64,000 nt of DNA from Physella acuta (lineage: Eukaryota; Mollusca; Gastropoda; Physidae), in contig NW_026731884.1 of NCBI RefSeq assembly GCF_028476545.1, forward strand, positions 136,501 through 200,500, given 5' to 3'. Under the pieces are notes generated by a model, which was given only the letters and a program-made list of their open reading frames with translations, searched no databases and was not told where the DNA came from. The position numbers and the translations under genes are program-made. Positions 24,809-36,740 of this stretch are shown here, one piece after another (the stretch's first letter is position 1; every line of letters begins with the position of its first letter).

Positions 24809-25082
24809 TGCAGTAGCGTAGCGAGGAGGGGGGGGGGGGGGGCGGGTGGGGGGGGGGGGAGGTGGAGGGGGGGGGCGGGGGGGGACATATGTTGGGGCGC
24901 CAAAATGGTTTGGAAAAATAAATTGAAAGGTTGAGGGGGGTTCAAATCGAAAGTTTGAGTGGGGGGGGGGGGGTGCACATCAAAAGTTTGAGGGAGGGGG
25001 GGTGAAAATCGAAATCTTTGGGGGGGGGGGTTAAAATCGAAAAGTTTGTCCCCGGGCGCCGGGAAGGGTCGCTATGCCTCTG
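24809..25082 (-). mobile_element. G-run hAT-type MITE, diverged copy
   Basis: Terminus GCAGTAGCGTAGCGAGG at the left and GTCGCTATGCCTCTG at the right, with AGTGACAC and AGTGACAG flanks. G-runs alternate with GTTCAAATCGAAAGTTTGA-like units as in the other copies. Confidence 0.65.
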
Positions 25083-25194
25083 AGTGACAGACGTGATGTT
25101 TTTTGATGGATGACCCCCGAAACCCACAGTTATCCAACGGATGACGGGTATTCTAGTTCCTACTAAATCTAGATGATCTAGATCTAGACTCTAG

Positions 25195-27309
25195 CTAGAG
25201 TAAAGTGGCGTCTGCGGACAGTTGCCTCTGTGTGGACACCTTGCCGTTTTTCGCTTAAACAACAATTGTATGAATGTTTTATACGAAACTAACGCAAACA
25301 ACACAAAGCATGTCCATTTTTAAACACAACTGAGTCAATTTCTTCTATTTCACTCAATAGGGAGATTAATTGGAATTTTTCAAAGTTGCGATGTATGACG
25401 TTTTGTGTAGGGAACCCTCACCCGGATGAAGAGCACTAGTCCCCGGATTAGAGGAATAAATTGAACCAATCATAGCTTAGTTAACTGGGTTAACTATAAA
25501 TAGCTTATATATATATATAGAAAGCTATAAATACCATAGTTAAGGTTGTTTAAGCAGGGCTGCCTACTTGTACGGTTTTGCCCGTAACTTTACGATTTTG
25601 ACACCCAGATTACGGAATTACGATTATGCTGCAAAATTACGGTTTTGATTTCAGTAGAGATCAAAATCGACTTTAGTGTAAAAAAAAAAAAATTTCTGGT
25701 GGTAACTTAACTTTATGTTCCCGGTCTGAGTTTTATATTTTAATTTAGCTAGTTATATTTCAGTGTGTTATCCGGTTCTAAGGTTCTCAGCCTCTTCCGT
25801 AACAATCCCCCCTTCCCGCTCATGTCATGGCCGGTGGCAGTCGTGTTTATATTGTGAACTATTGACCCCGCGAGTGGTCTGTGTTACCTCATGAGCCGGT
25901 GTTGTCCGGAGAAAAAAAAGGGCGTGGCCTAAATCATTGAAAGTCTGGTCGCGCAGTCCGGCGAGACATATTTGCTGAGGCGGTATTACGGCTAAATGCC
26001 TAAATAGCGAGATATCAAGGCATTTTGTTTGAGATGTGCGAGAAGACAAGATTTTACTAAACAACGAGATCTAGGCTCACCTAGATCAATTACGGATCAT
26101 ATTTTTAAAATTGTTCTTTTCTTCTAGATGTTACATTGATAAAATGTAGATTTAAAAAAAATATTCAAGAAATATGCTAATTCTAAACATCGTCACCCGT
26201 CGGCCGCTTACGTTTTCTTGTTCGCGGGAGAAAAAATCCTGACACACACACACACAGTCGAGGGGTCACTGAGTTCACATTGGTTTAGATATCCGTAGTG
26301 TTGGCCTATATCATACGTCATACTACTCATTGCAAGAACAATTCCTATTTGAAATTTTCCATTGTCGCCTTACATTCTGAATTTAACGGCGTTTTTTTTT
26401 TTTTTTTAAAATTATTAGTTCATAAAATAAAAAGTAGCACGAGTCGCCGACTGTCATCATTACGCCGATGAGCTTTACGATCGTATAATATGGGTCTTAT
26501 TTACATTGTATTTAAAAAAATGTGTAAAAATACGGAAAGTTACGGAAAACCTATGCTCTTGTTACGGGAAAAATTTTTTTGGGGTAGGCAGCCCTGTTTA
26601 AGCCATCTTAGAGGAAAAATTGGGGTGTCCGCATCTTTTTTGAGGGTTAACCTTTTGCGGACACTAATGAAAAATCAGAGTATATTTCTTACACTTTAAG
26701 TAAAAAGGAGCTTTGAACTAATCTTGATACTCCAGATTTATATTTAAATTTAAGTCTAAATCTAGATCTATAAGTTTTTAGTAATGTTTTTAGGTTTTAA
26801 AAATATTTTTGATCATCAAACGTGTCTACTAAGCAAAAAGTGAAATAAAATCTCAACTGGGTCCTGAGTTTCTTTCAGGCATCACTTTAATTTAATTAAA
26901 ACTTATTTCATATTTCTTCATATTTTTTGTTTTCCAATATATTAATATATAAAACAATCAACAACACTATTTATGTATGTAACATGTTTATTTCAATCAT
27001 TTAAATAGAAATAAAATGAACAAAATATTCCTTGTCCGCATAAGGAGCAAGTGTGCGCACAGAAAATAAAATGTAAAAAAAAGTGCACTTACTGTCCGCA
27101 CAGAGTCTCACCACTGAAAATGTTAATACATTCAATGCTATGGGTATGAATACAAAATGAATCAGACGTGATTAAACTAGAAAGAATGCGGAGTGAGATG
27201 GTACTTTCGGTTTGTTTCTATGTGAAGCGGTTACTGAATGGTGCTCAATGGAAATCGGCACTTCCAATTTTTTTTGCTACGTCTGTCCGCAGACGCCACT
27301 TTACTCTAG
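25195..27309. mobile_element. 2.1-kb TIR element, host of a nested insertion
   Basis: A 27-bp perfect inverted repeat begins CTAGAGTAAAGTGGCGTC at 25195 and ends with the complement at 27309. Without the nested element the length is about 1.07 kb and no transposase is seen. The inside repeats parts of its own end (GTGTCCGCA, TTGCGGACAC, CTGTCCGCA). The superfamily is not clear, because the target duplication cannot be separated from the TIR. Confidence 0.6.
25556..26595. mobile_element. hAT-type non-autonomous element nested in the 2.1-kb element
   Basis: Termini AGGGCTGCCTACTTGTACGG and GGGGTAGGCAGCCCT, flanked on both sides by the identical 8-bp GTTTAAGC (25548-25555 and 26596-26603). 1,040 bp; no transposase recognised. 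The perfect target duplication suggests it is younger than its host. Confidence 0.75.
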
Positions 27310-28084
27310 ATCTAAACATTAATTTAACTTTAAACATTACTAAACAAAATTAAAAAATTGTTAGGGCCCTACTTATACTTAACTTAGCTAATAATTAGTT
27401 AGGCCGATGTCTCTAGATTGTAGAATGTACTGTAGTACTGTACTAACTGCCACTGTGTAGAATAGTCTAAGAATAGTAAAGCATACTGAAGAGTGTAGAT
27501 CTGTTTTAGTTTTAGTTCTAATACTAGTTCTAGATCTTGATTCTATCTAGAAAATAAGTCATCATAATCATAGAGCTATTTAATTGATTTTAAATAAAAT
27601 TAATTACTTCAAAACAATTGCGAATTAGGCCTTTTTAAAATTATTATTTTACAATTAAAGGGTCTTGGTGAAATGTTAAATAAATGGGGAGGCAGTTAAA
27701 TGTGAAAAATGGCGTTTATCGTGATATTTCACTATTTTTTTCACACATTTTATCCCCAAGCGATTGGTATGCTTGGTGTGGATAAATAGTGCTGATATCT
27801 GTGAAAATTTTATTGCATCTCATATAGGGACAGGTTACAGTTAAGGATAAGTTAGGGGATAAGAATAGTCACATAGTGTAAGTGGTATGTGTACTTTTTA
27901 GTGAGAAGGATAGGTAAAATATGGTTATAGCAAATATTGCCTACATACAGTCACATTTTTGTTGACAATTAGCCTATATTTGATGATTTGTGTGTTTTAA
28001 CTCAAAGTATTCAGTATAACATGATTTTTTTGTATTTCTTTTAGGTCAAATTTAAGTAGAATTATAGAAGAGTAGAAAGTTTAA
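27310..28084. other. Upstream region of GFER
   Basis: AT-rich unique sequence with TCTAGA/AGATCT motifs. An acceptor TTTCTTTTAG at 28044 marks the start of the coding exon; the untranslated first exon and promoter are not identifiable here. Confidence 0.4.
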
Positions 28085-28294
28085 ATGGCATCTAGTTCTG
28101 CAAGAGAACGATTTATGGCTGACTCTAAGTCATTGAACAGTGGATCCAAGAAAATCCTCCACTCAGATCCACAGACCAGTAAGCCAGTTAACAGAGCAAA
28201 GACAATCTCCAATGCTGATGACCCTGTGACTTTGTTGATACCTCATCTAGACAATGATGAGACAGCCACAGAGAGAAAGCCAAGGGCAAACAGG
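28085..28294 (+). CDS. GFER: GFER exon 1
   Basis: Codes residues 1-70, a hydrophilic Ser/Lys-rich leader of no recognised domain. The ATG is the first in frame after a TTTCTTTTAG acceptor ending at 28044, so a short 5' UTR segment precedes it and an untranslated exon probably lies upstream. Donor AGG|GTTAGT, phase 0. Confidence 0.85.
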
Positions 28295-31200
28295 GTTAGT
28301 AGATTCATGTTGCTTTTAGATATCCTTGCATGTTAAGATAGGGCTGGAACTAGATTCTAGATGGTTTCTTTAAAGTCTTTGATTCTGATTTAACCATGTG
28401 TGTTTGCATATAATATGAATAATTGAATGTCCACAGTATGATCCCTACTCCTTTCTTGAAAATATGACACTTCCCTTTGAGTTCACTAACATTGGCAAGT
28501 CTAAAGCTCAGGCCAGTAAAAAAAAACACGAAGCTGATGCAGCCGCTGCTGTTGCTGCTGCTGCTGCTGTTGCCACTGGTGAGAAAAGGCCTCTGCCCCA
28601 TTGTAAGGCATGCACTGATTTCAAAACCTGGATGGAACTTACAGCTCATCCTAAACGGGTCAGTTAGGTTTGGTTACATTCAGACTTTTTATGTTTTCTA
28701 GCATTAACCCTTTACAGGCCTATGTGCCAGCGGTCGCCCAAAATTTTTTTTGAGTGGTACAGTCTGGTGCTCCTGTGGTAGCCCTACTATGTATATAACA
28801 TTTATTTATGCGTAGTAGCGGAAGGCTTGTTGATAACGAGATTTTGAAGATGCCTGCAGTAGCCCGGAAAAAGCTTTTCTGGGTGGTACAGCCTGGTGTG
28901 CCCGCGGTCTCCCTATTATGTATAGTACAATTACTTATGCGAAGTAGCGGAAGTCTTGTTGATAATGAGATTTTGAAGAGGTCAGCGGAAGCTGGAAAAA
29001 TATGTTTTATTTATGTTGTTTTCTCGTTGTTCTATCACTAGTGGTCCATTTTCTACAACTTTCCAAAGTTAAGATTTTTTTCTCAAAATTACGGGCAATA
29101 TAACTAATGAAATTAAATCTAATTAAAATGTCGCTGTTGTTGAATCAGGCTTTATTTACATTGTCGGTTGATTTTTTTTTAGCATTTAAATACAAAATTT
29201 ATAGAAATAGAATTAAAAGCAGTGTTTTGTTTACGTTTTTCTGGGATTAGGGTTATTTTTATTAATTATTTGTAAATTATTAAGCTATTTACTTCAAGCA
29301 TAATAAACTTGGACCAGTTTTGTGTATATTGCTTTTTATTTTATTTAGTTTAACTTAAGTGATTTTTTTTTTTAAATATTTTTAAAAAGTGCCGTTGTTG
29401 AAAAATGTCTTGTCCTTTCACCTGTCCATAGGGGAAGTAAAACAGTTTAGTAAAATGGTTTAGCTTGTTGTTAAACATGAATACTATTCCTTTGTCAATA
29501 TTTTCATTCATCTGTATTAATATATGAATGGTACCAGTATACTGGATTATGCAACATGAGTTGTTTCTTATCATGTACAAAAGGGGAACTTCGTATTGAC
29601 TTGTTAATGTTAATAAATGCTTAATTTAAGAAAACAAAAATGCTCTGCACAATTTTTCGTTGCGCATATTTCTGGTCACCCAACGAACAAATCCCTCCAA
29701 AGGTATTTTTTGTAAAACAGCTGTGCCATTTTGAAAGAATGTTATGTGGGGTTCATCATTTACATTTTAGTGTTACTGCTAAATTGTAGCCATTCAATAT
29801 TGTTTATATGTATTTTCTAATTTTTGTCAGCATATGAGCAGAGAAGAAAGAGAACAAAAGGAGTGTCCTCTTGATTCTGAATTACTTGGCAGAAACTCAT
29901 GGGCATTCCTCCACACGATGGCAGCTTACTACCCTGAAAAACCTTCCCCGGAACAGCAATTTAATATGAAGAAATTTATCTCCCTATTGTCACAGTTTTA
30001 TCCATGTCATAAATGTGCATCACATCTAAGAGAAGAGTAGGTCTTTGTTTATTGAAGTATAACTGGAAGGGGCTAAATATTGACAGACTTAAATATCACT
30101 GTTCTATCAAAACCTTTGTTTCCATCATGAGTTCATGTTTGCTACAGTGTTGTCTAGTAGGTTGGTTTCACTCATCTAAATTCAAGGCAGTCTATGTCTC
30201 ATGTAGTACATGCCATAACATCCTGTACTATCTGTTACACTGTGTGATGGGGGGAAAATGAAGAAACTTTGCAAGACTAGCGAAGATTTGAAAGTATCTT
30301 TATTTATTTCACTTTTTTTTTAGCTTGAAGACCAACACACCTGACACCAGTAATAATATAGCACTGTCCCAGTGGTTTTGTAATCTACACAATAGTGTGA
30401 ATGTGCAACTAGGCAAGGTTGAGTTTGACTGTTCAAAGGTAAGATACCCACTAGTGCACCATCCTATTTATTACTGTAGTCCTGAATATTTATCAGAACA
30501 TTGTCCACCAATATTTTTCTTGGTTTTTTATTTTGCAAAAAAAACACAGAAAAAGTCTAATTTATTTGAAGGACTATTTTAATAATAGAAATTTGTTGAG
30601 ACATGCTAAATGAATTTTACTGTGGACAGTCTCTACAACAGAAACCACCCCTCACTCACTTTCTTGATCATGCTGATAGTGAGGGTTACAGTGTGCCCTG
30701 CTAGCTAGCCCAGACTGTCTCACCTCTGCTAGCATTATTCTTTCAATATGTAGTTTTATCATAGTTATTTTTAGTTTAAAAACCTACACTAAGGTCTGAC
30801 AAAATCAAAGGCATGTTTGAGAAAGGTGAAGGGGTTACTCAACAATTCATGTAGTTAAAGATTAACAAGATAAAAATTGTGTGCCAACTGTGGTTGCAGT
30901 CTGTTTATTTTTTAACTTTATGTTTGACAATAAGAGTTAATAGGGTGAGAAAATTTAGACCTTAAGGGCATGGGCGGGTGATGAGTACCAATTTCCTTAT
31001 TTCCGAGTCTAAAGATGTAATACTTGGCTAATAGTTATAACTCAAAGAGATAAGCATAAAAATATTTTTTTTAATTTTTTAAATCCTCCGTTGCCATGGT
31101 GACGGCGGCCATATTGGATTTTATTGACGATTTTTAAATGGAAATAACTCAAAAATGGTTTGTACAAATTTCATAAAAACTTAATATAGTCTGAAGACAC

Positions 31201-34200
31201 ATGTGTTTAACACTTCTGATAGATTACATTTTCAAAAAAGACGATAGTTTTTTTTTCACTTTTTTTTCCTATACATCACTGTAAAAATTTCATTATTTCG
31301 TCCAATTTTTTCACTATTTCAACAATAAAAAAAATTTTTTTTTTAAATTTCCAAAAGTGTTCTATCAGTTTTATTTGAACATATATACAGAGTAACTGGA
31401 GCAAATTTAGTTCAGTTCTGATAATTATTAACAAAGTTATTTCACTAATTGTACACAAAAGTATCAAACTGAGAAAAACGCAAAAAACCAACAAAAAGTT
31501 GCAAAAAAAGAAAATTTACAGCTGTATGTCACTAAAATTGACCACATTTATTGCCTGAAGTATGGTGCTGCTGAATATATTTCTTCTGAGCTTGTTCAGC
31601 TGTTAGTTTTCTTTTTTTCTGGCTTTCTTTGTTGTACCTAGAGCTGTAGTAAAGCTGTTGCGAAGGCGTCTTTTTTGGCGTCCTTCACTGAGTCTTCGAC
31701 TATGGTTTCCTTCTTTTGACAGCAATTCTATAGCATGCATGGGCCCAATACTGAATTATGCTATCGCAGAAACAGCAGTATATTTTGCATGGTCTCATGT
31801 CTAAAGCCAATTATGATAAGACGATGTCTTTGTTTATTATGAATGGCCTTGTTCTGGATTCTTTTGCAGTTGTATACATACGGTTTACAACATTTTTATT
31901 ACTGCCACACCATGCTTGAAGCAAACCCTTTACACTTTTTTCATCGATAGTAGCCACTACATCACAGTTACACTCTGGGCAAGGAAATGTATTGATAACA
32001 TCAAGAAGCAAATCACAGTCGACAATAATTCTGCATGGCTGTTGTTTACAATTAACACTACCATACTAGATGTAACAGTGCTTTCTTCTGTCTGTAAAAA
32101 CTGTCTTACATTGCCGCAGTTTCTTAGTAAATGTGCATATTACATCTGCACCAGTGCTTGTCTGAATAGTGCTAGATTGAGTAGAGGTAGATCTAGATGC
32201 AATCAGTTGCATTCGGACGTGCCTTTGCTTTAGTAAATTCGTTAGATGTGTGTATCTATTTTTAGCGAGTGTTTTGTTCTACCCATTATCGAAAGAGAAA
32301 CAAATTAAATCGTCTGACTGCTTATGATAATTCTCACAAACTAATCTAAACTGTTAAAAGTATATTTAATTTAAATAATTATATGTTAAAATAATGTAAG
32401 TATTTCACAGAAGCTTAGAGAAACAAAACTAGATCAAACTTAGCAACGCGCTGAAACTAAGGGATTGTTTACTTACGAAGCGAAACGACCAATCGCTAAC
32501 TAGCTTCCGCCGTTGAATGCCAATGAAAAAATTGAGGTCAAAAATTTGCATACCGGAAAAACCCGACTGAGTAAAATAAACAACTTTATGACGTAGAAAA
32601 ATAATCACATTAAAATAGGTATTTTGATTGGTCCTTTAATTTTAGAACAAATAAAGAAAGGAGGTCACGGCCTTTCCATTGATATGAAACACATTAGGCT
32701 TCCGCAAAATCTAATAGTACTTTTCTAGGTTGAAAAATGGCTATTTTTACCGAAAAAGTGAACAAATTACCCTGAACATACTACTTTGAACCCGGTTTTT
32801 CATAAATAAATAATGTTTTCAGGGTCATAACAATGTCATTTTTAGATTCAACGATGGTTATTCTGTATAGATCAAGTAAAAGTGGGAAATCGATGATTTA
32901 GTGGATTTATGACGAAAAGTACACCCGCCCATGCCCTTAACCCCACTTTTTCTTAGACAGGTGGTTACATCTCTGATATATTATGCATGTGGTTACATCT
33001 CTGATACATTGTGCATGTGGTTACATCTCTGATATATTATGCAGGCAGTCACATCTCTGATACATTGTGCATGTGGTTACATCTCTGATACATTGTGCAT
33101 GTGGTTACATCTCTGATATATTATGCAGGCAGTCACATCTCTGATATATTATGCATGTGGTTACATCTCTGATATATTTAATTATGCATGTGGTTACATC
33201 TCTGATATATTGGGCAGGTGGTTACATCTCTGATATATTGGGCAGGTGGTTACATCTCTGATATATTATGCAGTCAGTCACATCTCTGATATATTATGCA
33301 TGTGGTCACATCTCTGATATATTGGGCAGGTGGTTACATCTCTGATATATTGGGCAGGTGGTTACATCTCTGATATATTGGGCAGGTGGTTATATCTCTG
33401 ATATATTGGGCAGGTGGTTACATCTCTGATATATTGGGCAGGTGGTTACATCTCTGATATATTGGGCAGGTGGTTATATCTCTGATATATTGGGCAGGTG
33501 GTTACATCTCTGATATATTGGGCAGGTGGTTACATCTCTGATATATTGGGCAGGTGGTTACATCTCTGATATATTGGGCAGGTGGTTACATCTCTGATAT
33601 ATTGGGCAGGTGGTTACATCTCTGATATATTATGCATGTGGTTATATCTCTGATATATTGGGCAGGTGGTTACATCTCTGATATATTGGGCAGGTGGTTA
33701 CATCTCTGATATATTATGCATGTGGTTACATCTCTGATACATTGTGCATGTGGTTACATCTCTGATATATTATGCAGGCAGTCACATCTCTGATACATTG
33801 TGCATGTGGTTACATCTCTGATACATTGTGCATGTGGTTACATCTCTGATATATTATGCAGGCAGTCACATCTCTGATATATTATGCATGTGGTTACATC
33901 TCTGATATATTTAATTATGCATGTGGTTACATCTCTGATATATTGGGCAGGTGGTTACATCTCTGATATATTGGGCAGGTGGTTACATCTCTGATATATT
34001 ATGCAGTCAGTCACATCTCTGATATATTATGCATGTGGTCACATCTCTGATATATTGGGCAGGTGGTTACATCTCTGATATATTGGGCAGGTGGTTACAT
34101 CTCTGATATATTGGGCAGGTGGTTATATCTCTGATATATTGGGCAGGTGGTTACATCTCTGATATATTGGGCAGGTGGTTACATCTCTGATATATTGGGC

Positions 34201-36740
34201 AGGTGGTTATATCTCTGATATATTGGGCAGGTGGTTACATCTCTGATATATTGGGCAGGTGGTTACATCTCTGATATATTATGCAGTCAGTCACATCTCT
34301 GATATATTATGCATGTGGTCACATCTCTGATATATTGGGCAGGTGGTTACATCTCTGATATATTGGGCAGGTGGTTACATCTCTGATATATTGGGCAGGT
34401 GGTTATATCTCTGATATATTGGGCAGGTGGTTACATCTCTGATATATTATGCAGGCAGTCACATCTCTGATATATTATGCATGTGGTTACATCTCTGATA
34501 TATTTAATTATGCATGTGGTTACATCTCTGATATATTGGGCAGGTGGTTACATCTCTGATATATTGGGCAGGTGGTTACATCTCTGATATATTATGCAGT
34601 CAGTCACATCTCTGATATATTATGCATGTGGTCACATCTCTGATATATTGGGCAGGTGGTTACATCTCTGATATATTGGGCAGGTGGTTACATCTCTGAT
34701 ATATTGGGCAGGTGGTTATATCTCTGATATATTGGGCAGGTGGTTACATCTCTGATATATTGGGCAGGTGGTTACATCTCTGATATATTGGGCAGGTGGT
34801 TATATCTCTGATATATTGGGCAGGTGGTTACATCTCTGATATATTGGGCAGGTGGTTACATCTCTGATATATTGGGCAGGTGGTTACATCTCTGATATAT
34901 TGGGCAGGTGGTTACATCTCTGATATATTGGGCAGGTGGTTACATCTCTGATATATTATGCATGTGGTTATATCTCTGATATATTGGGCAGGTGGTTACA
35001 TCTCTGATATATTGGGCAGGTGGTTACATCTCTGATATATTATGCATGTGGTTACATCTCTGATATATTGGGCAGGTGGTTACATCTCTGATATATTGGG
35101 CAGGTGGTTACATCTCTGATATATTGGGCAGGTGGTTACATCTCTGATATATTGTGCAGGTGGTTACATCTCTGATATATTATGCAAGTGGTTATATCTC
35201 TGATATATTGGGCAGGTGGTTACATCTCTGATATATTGGGCAGGTGGTTACATCTCTGATATATTATGTATGTGGTTACATCTCTGATATATTGGGCAGG
35301 TGGTTACATCTCTGATATATTATGCATGTGGTTACATCTCTGATATATTGGGCAGGTGGTTACATCTCTGATATATTGGGCAGGTGGTTACATCTCTGAT
35401 ATATTATGCATGTGGTTACATCTCTGATATATTGGGCAGGTGGTTACATCTCTGATATATTGGGCAGGTGGTTACATCTCTGATAAATTGGGCAGGTGGT
35501 TACTGTTAGCAGTATAAGAATTAGTATTGGTGATTATCTGTGCACTGGGTGATTCAACCGGTAGGAGGGTCTGAGCCGCTTCTCTACCGGGAATATAGTA
35601 AATGTATTTTTAAGTATGTATTCAACTATCACGGACAGGGTCAAGTAATAATAAAGTTTCAGCAGCTAATGCAGTAATAGTAATAAGTAAACTTAATAGT
35701 GGCGAGCTGAAGGTCTGATGACTACGCTACAATTCAATGTGCGCATTTTGAGTAATAGAGCAGGTAGAGGGTGGTGGAAGAATAAAATGGAGCTAGCCTA
35801 AACGGTTTTACCTCACAGTTACATCTCTGATATATTATGCAGTCAGTCACATCTCTGATACATTGTGCAGGTGGTTACATCTCTGATATATTGGGCAGGT
35901 GGTTACATCTCTGATATATTATGCAGTCAGTCACATCTCTGATACATTGTGCAGGTGGTTACATCTCTGATACATTGTGCAGGTGGTTACATCTCTGATA
36001 TATTGTGCAGGTGGTTACATCTCTGATATATTGGGCAGGTGGTTACATCTCTGATATATTGGGCAGGTGGTTACATCTCTGATATATTGTGCAGGTGGTT
36101 ACATCTCTGATACATTGGGCAGGTGGTTACATCTCTGATATATTAGGCAGGCAGTCACATCTCTGATACATTGTGCAGGTGGTTACATCTCTGATATATT
36201 GTGCAGGTGGTTACATCTCTGATATATTAGGCAGGCAGTCACATCTCTGATACATTGTGCAGGTGGTTACATCTCTGATATATTGGGCAGGTGGTTACAT
36301 CTCTGATATATTGGGCAGGTGGTTACATCTCTGATATATTGGGCAGGTGGTTACATCTCTGATATATTGTGCAGGTGGTTACATCTCTGATACATTGTGC
36401 AGGTGGTTACATCTCTGATATATTGTGCAGGTGGTTACATCTCTGATATATTAGGCAGGCAGTCACATCTCTGATACATTGTGCAAGTGGTTTAGTGGTG
36501 AGGTCCGTACAGCTGGCTGTTGTGCTGTTTGTCCACTTCAGCTGTACCAAATGAATGTCCAATGACATCATCATTTTGCAATTAAACATAGGATAGACAG
36601 AATTGTTTTAAAAATCCCAGTATTTGATTGCTATATAACATTTATTACAGTGTCAGTTTCTTTAGTAATTTTTTTATTTTGAATTTCCTTAGGTGCTGGA
36701 GAGGTGGAGAGATGGATGGAAAGATGGCTCCTGTGACTGA
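28085..36740 (+). CDS. GFER: GFER/ALR, FAD-linked sulfhydryl oxidase (Erv1 family), complete, five exons
   Basis: Erv1/ALR reoxidises Mia40/CHCHD4 in the mitochondrial intermembrane space and passes electrons to cytochrome c or oxygen. Exons 28085-28294, 28437-28658, 29831-30036, 30324-30438 and 36693-36740 join in frame to 266 residues. Residues about 1-120 are a family-variable N-terminal extension with a run of alanines. Then come the distal shuttle pair HCKAC (126/129), DFKTWM, ECPLD (C156), [18 protein letters not shown], the redox centre YPCHKC (203/206), the FAD-site stretch [11 protein letters not shown] (C232), FDCSK (C249) and the end [13 protein letters not shown] (C265). By comparison with human GFER, the C156-C265 and C232-C249 structural pairs are kept, while the two extra cysteines between the redox centre and W230 are absent. 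Human long-form GFER is 205 residues, so this one is longer at the N-terminus. Intron 4 (6.25 kb) separates the last 15 codons and holds a transposon, a minisatellite and an LTR. Confidence 0.96.
28437..28658 (+). CDS. GFER: GFER exon 2, distal CxxC and poly-alanine stretch
   Basis: Acceptor TGTCCACAG, donor CGG|GTCAGT, phase 0. Codes residues 71-144, with an alanine-rich stretch from GCN repeats (104-116, likely length-variable) followed by [16 protein letters not shown], which holds the distal disulfide. Confidence 0.92.
28741..28997. repeat. Direct duplication of 129 bp in GFER intron 2
   Basis: Two adjacent copies share GTGGTACAG(T/C)CTGGTG, CTATGTATA and GTAGCGGAAG(G/T)CTTGTTGATAA-type stretches at about 85% identity. 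A TTAACCCTTTACAGGCC just upstream (28706) resembles a TTAA-type transposon end, but no partner end was found. Confidence 0.65.
29831..30036 (+). CDS. GFER: GFER exon 3, catalytic CxxC
   Basis: Acceptor TTTTTGTCAG, donor GA|GTAGGT, phase 2. Codes H145 to E212 with the helical FAD-binding core [17 protein letters not shown] and the active-site YPCHKC. Confidence 0.95.
30324..30438 (+). CDS. GFER: GFER exon 4
   Basis: Acceptor TTTTTTTTAG, donor AAG|GTAAGA. Codes [20 protein letters not shown] and then [19 protein letters not shown], which contacts FAD in the family. Confidence 0.94.
30962..32940 (-). mobile_element. TTAA-flanked TIR element with Mutator-like transposase fragment
   Basis: Ends are TTAAGGGCATGGGCGGGTG and its exact complement, so both copies of TTAA could be a target duplication as in piggyBac-like elements. 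On the minus strand around 32060-31808 lies a fragment with CPEC, a [11 protein letters not shown] stretch and [10 protein letters not shown], resembling the N-terminal zinc-ribbon part of Mutator-like transposase proteins; an in-frame stop lies at about 32060 and the catalytic part is absent. It is probably a deleted copy within GFER intron 4. The TIR/TSD type and the protein type do not agree, so the family is open. Confidence 0.6.
32955..35503. repeat. 28-bp minisatellite, about 91 copies (left part)
   Basis: Unit GTGGTTACATCTCTGATATA plus TTGGGCAG. Variants TTATGCAT, TTGTGCAT and CAGTCACATC are arranged in a higher-order pattern: a block at about 33040 recurs 728 bp (26 units) later, and a TTTAATTATGC insertion variant recurs at 33174, 33908 and 34501. 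Lies in GFER intron 4. Confidence 0.96.
35504..35817. mobile_element. Solo LTR inserted in the 28-bp array (fossil)
   Basis: A 314-bp unique stretch interrupts the array. It begins TGTTAGCAG and ends CCTCACA, that is TG...CA, and is flanked on both sides by GTTAC (35499-35503 and 35818-35822), a 5-bp target duplication that also restores the array unit. It contains AATAAA. This is the form of a solo LTR left after recombination; the strand and family are not determined. It looks whole as an LTR, and the perfect flanks suggest a fairly recent insertion. Confidence 0.72.
35818..36488. repeat. 28-bp minisatellite, about 24 copies (right part)
   Basis: Same unit as the left part, but with more TTGTGCAG and TTAGGCAGGCAGTC variants. 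The two sides have diverged in variant make-up, which suggests independent turnover after the LTR split them. Confidence 0.95.
36693..36740 (+). CDS. GFER: GFER exon 5 (C-terminus and stop)
   Basis: Acceptor TTTCCTTAG, then [15 protein letters not shown] and TGA. This tail is nearly invariant in animals, and its cysteine pairs with the one in ECPLD. It is only 15 codons and sits 6.25 kb from exon 4, beyond the 28-bp array. Confidence 0.95.
   Translation: MLERWRDGWKDGSCD

Noticed and set aside
25825-26064. 79-codon minus-strand frame
   Set aside because: It lies inside the nested hAT-type element and shows no recognisable domain.
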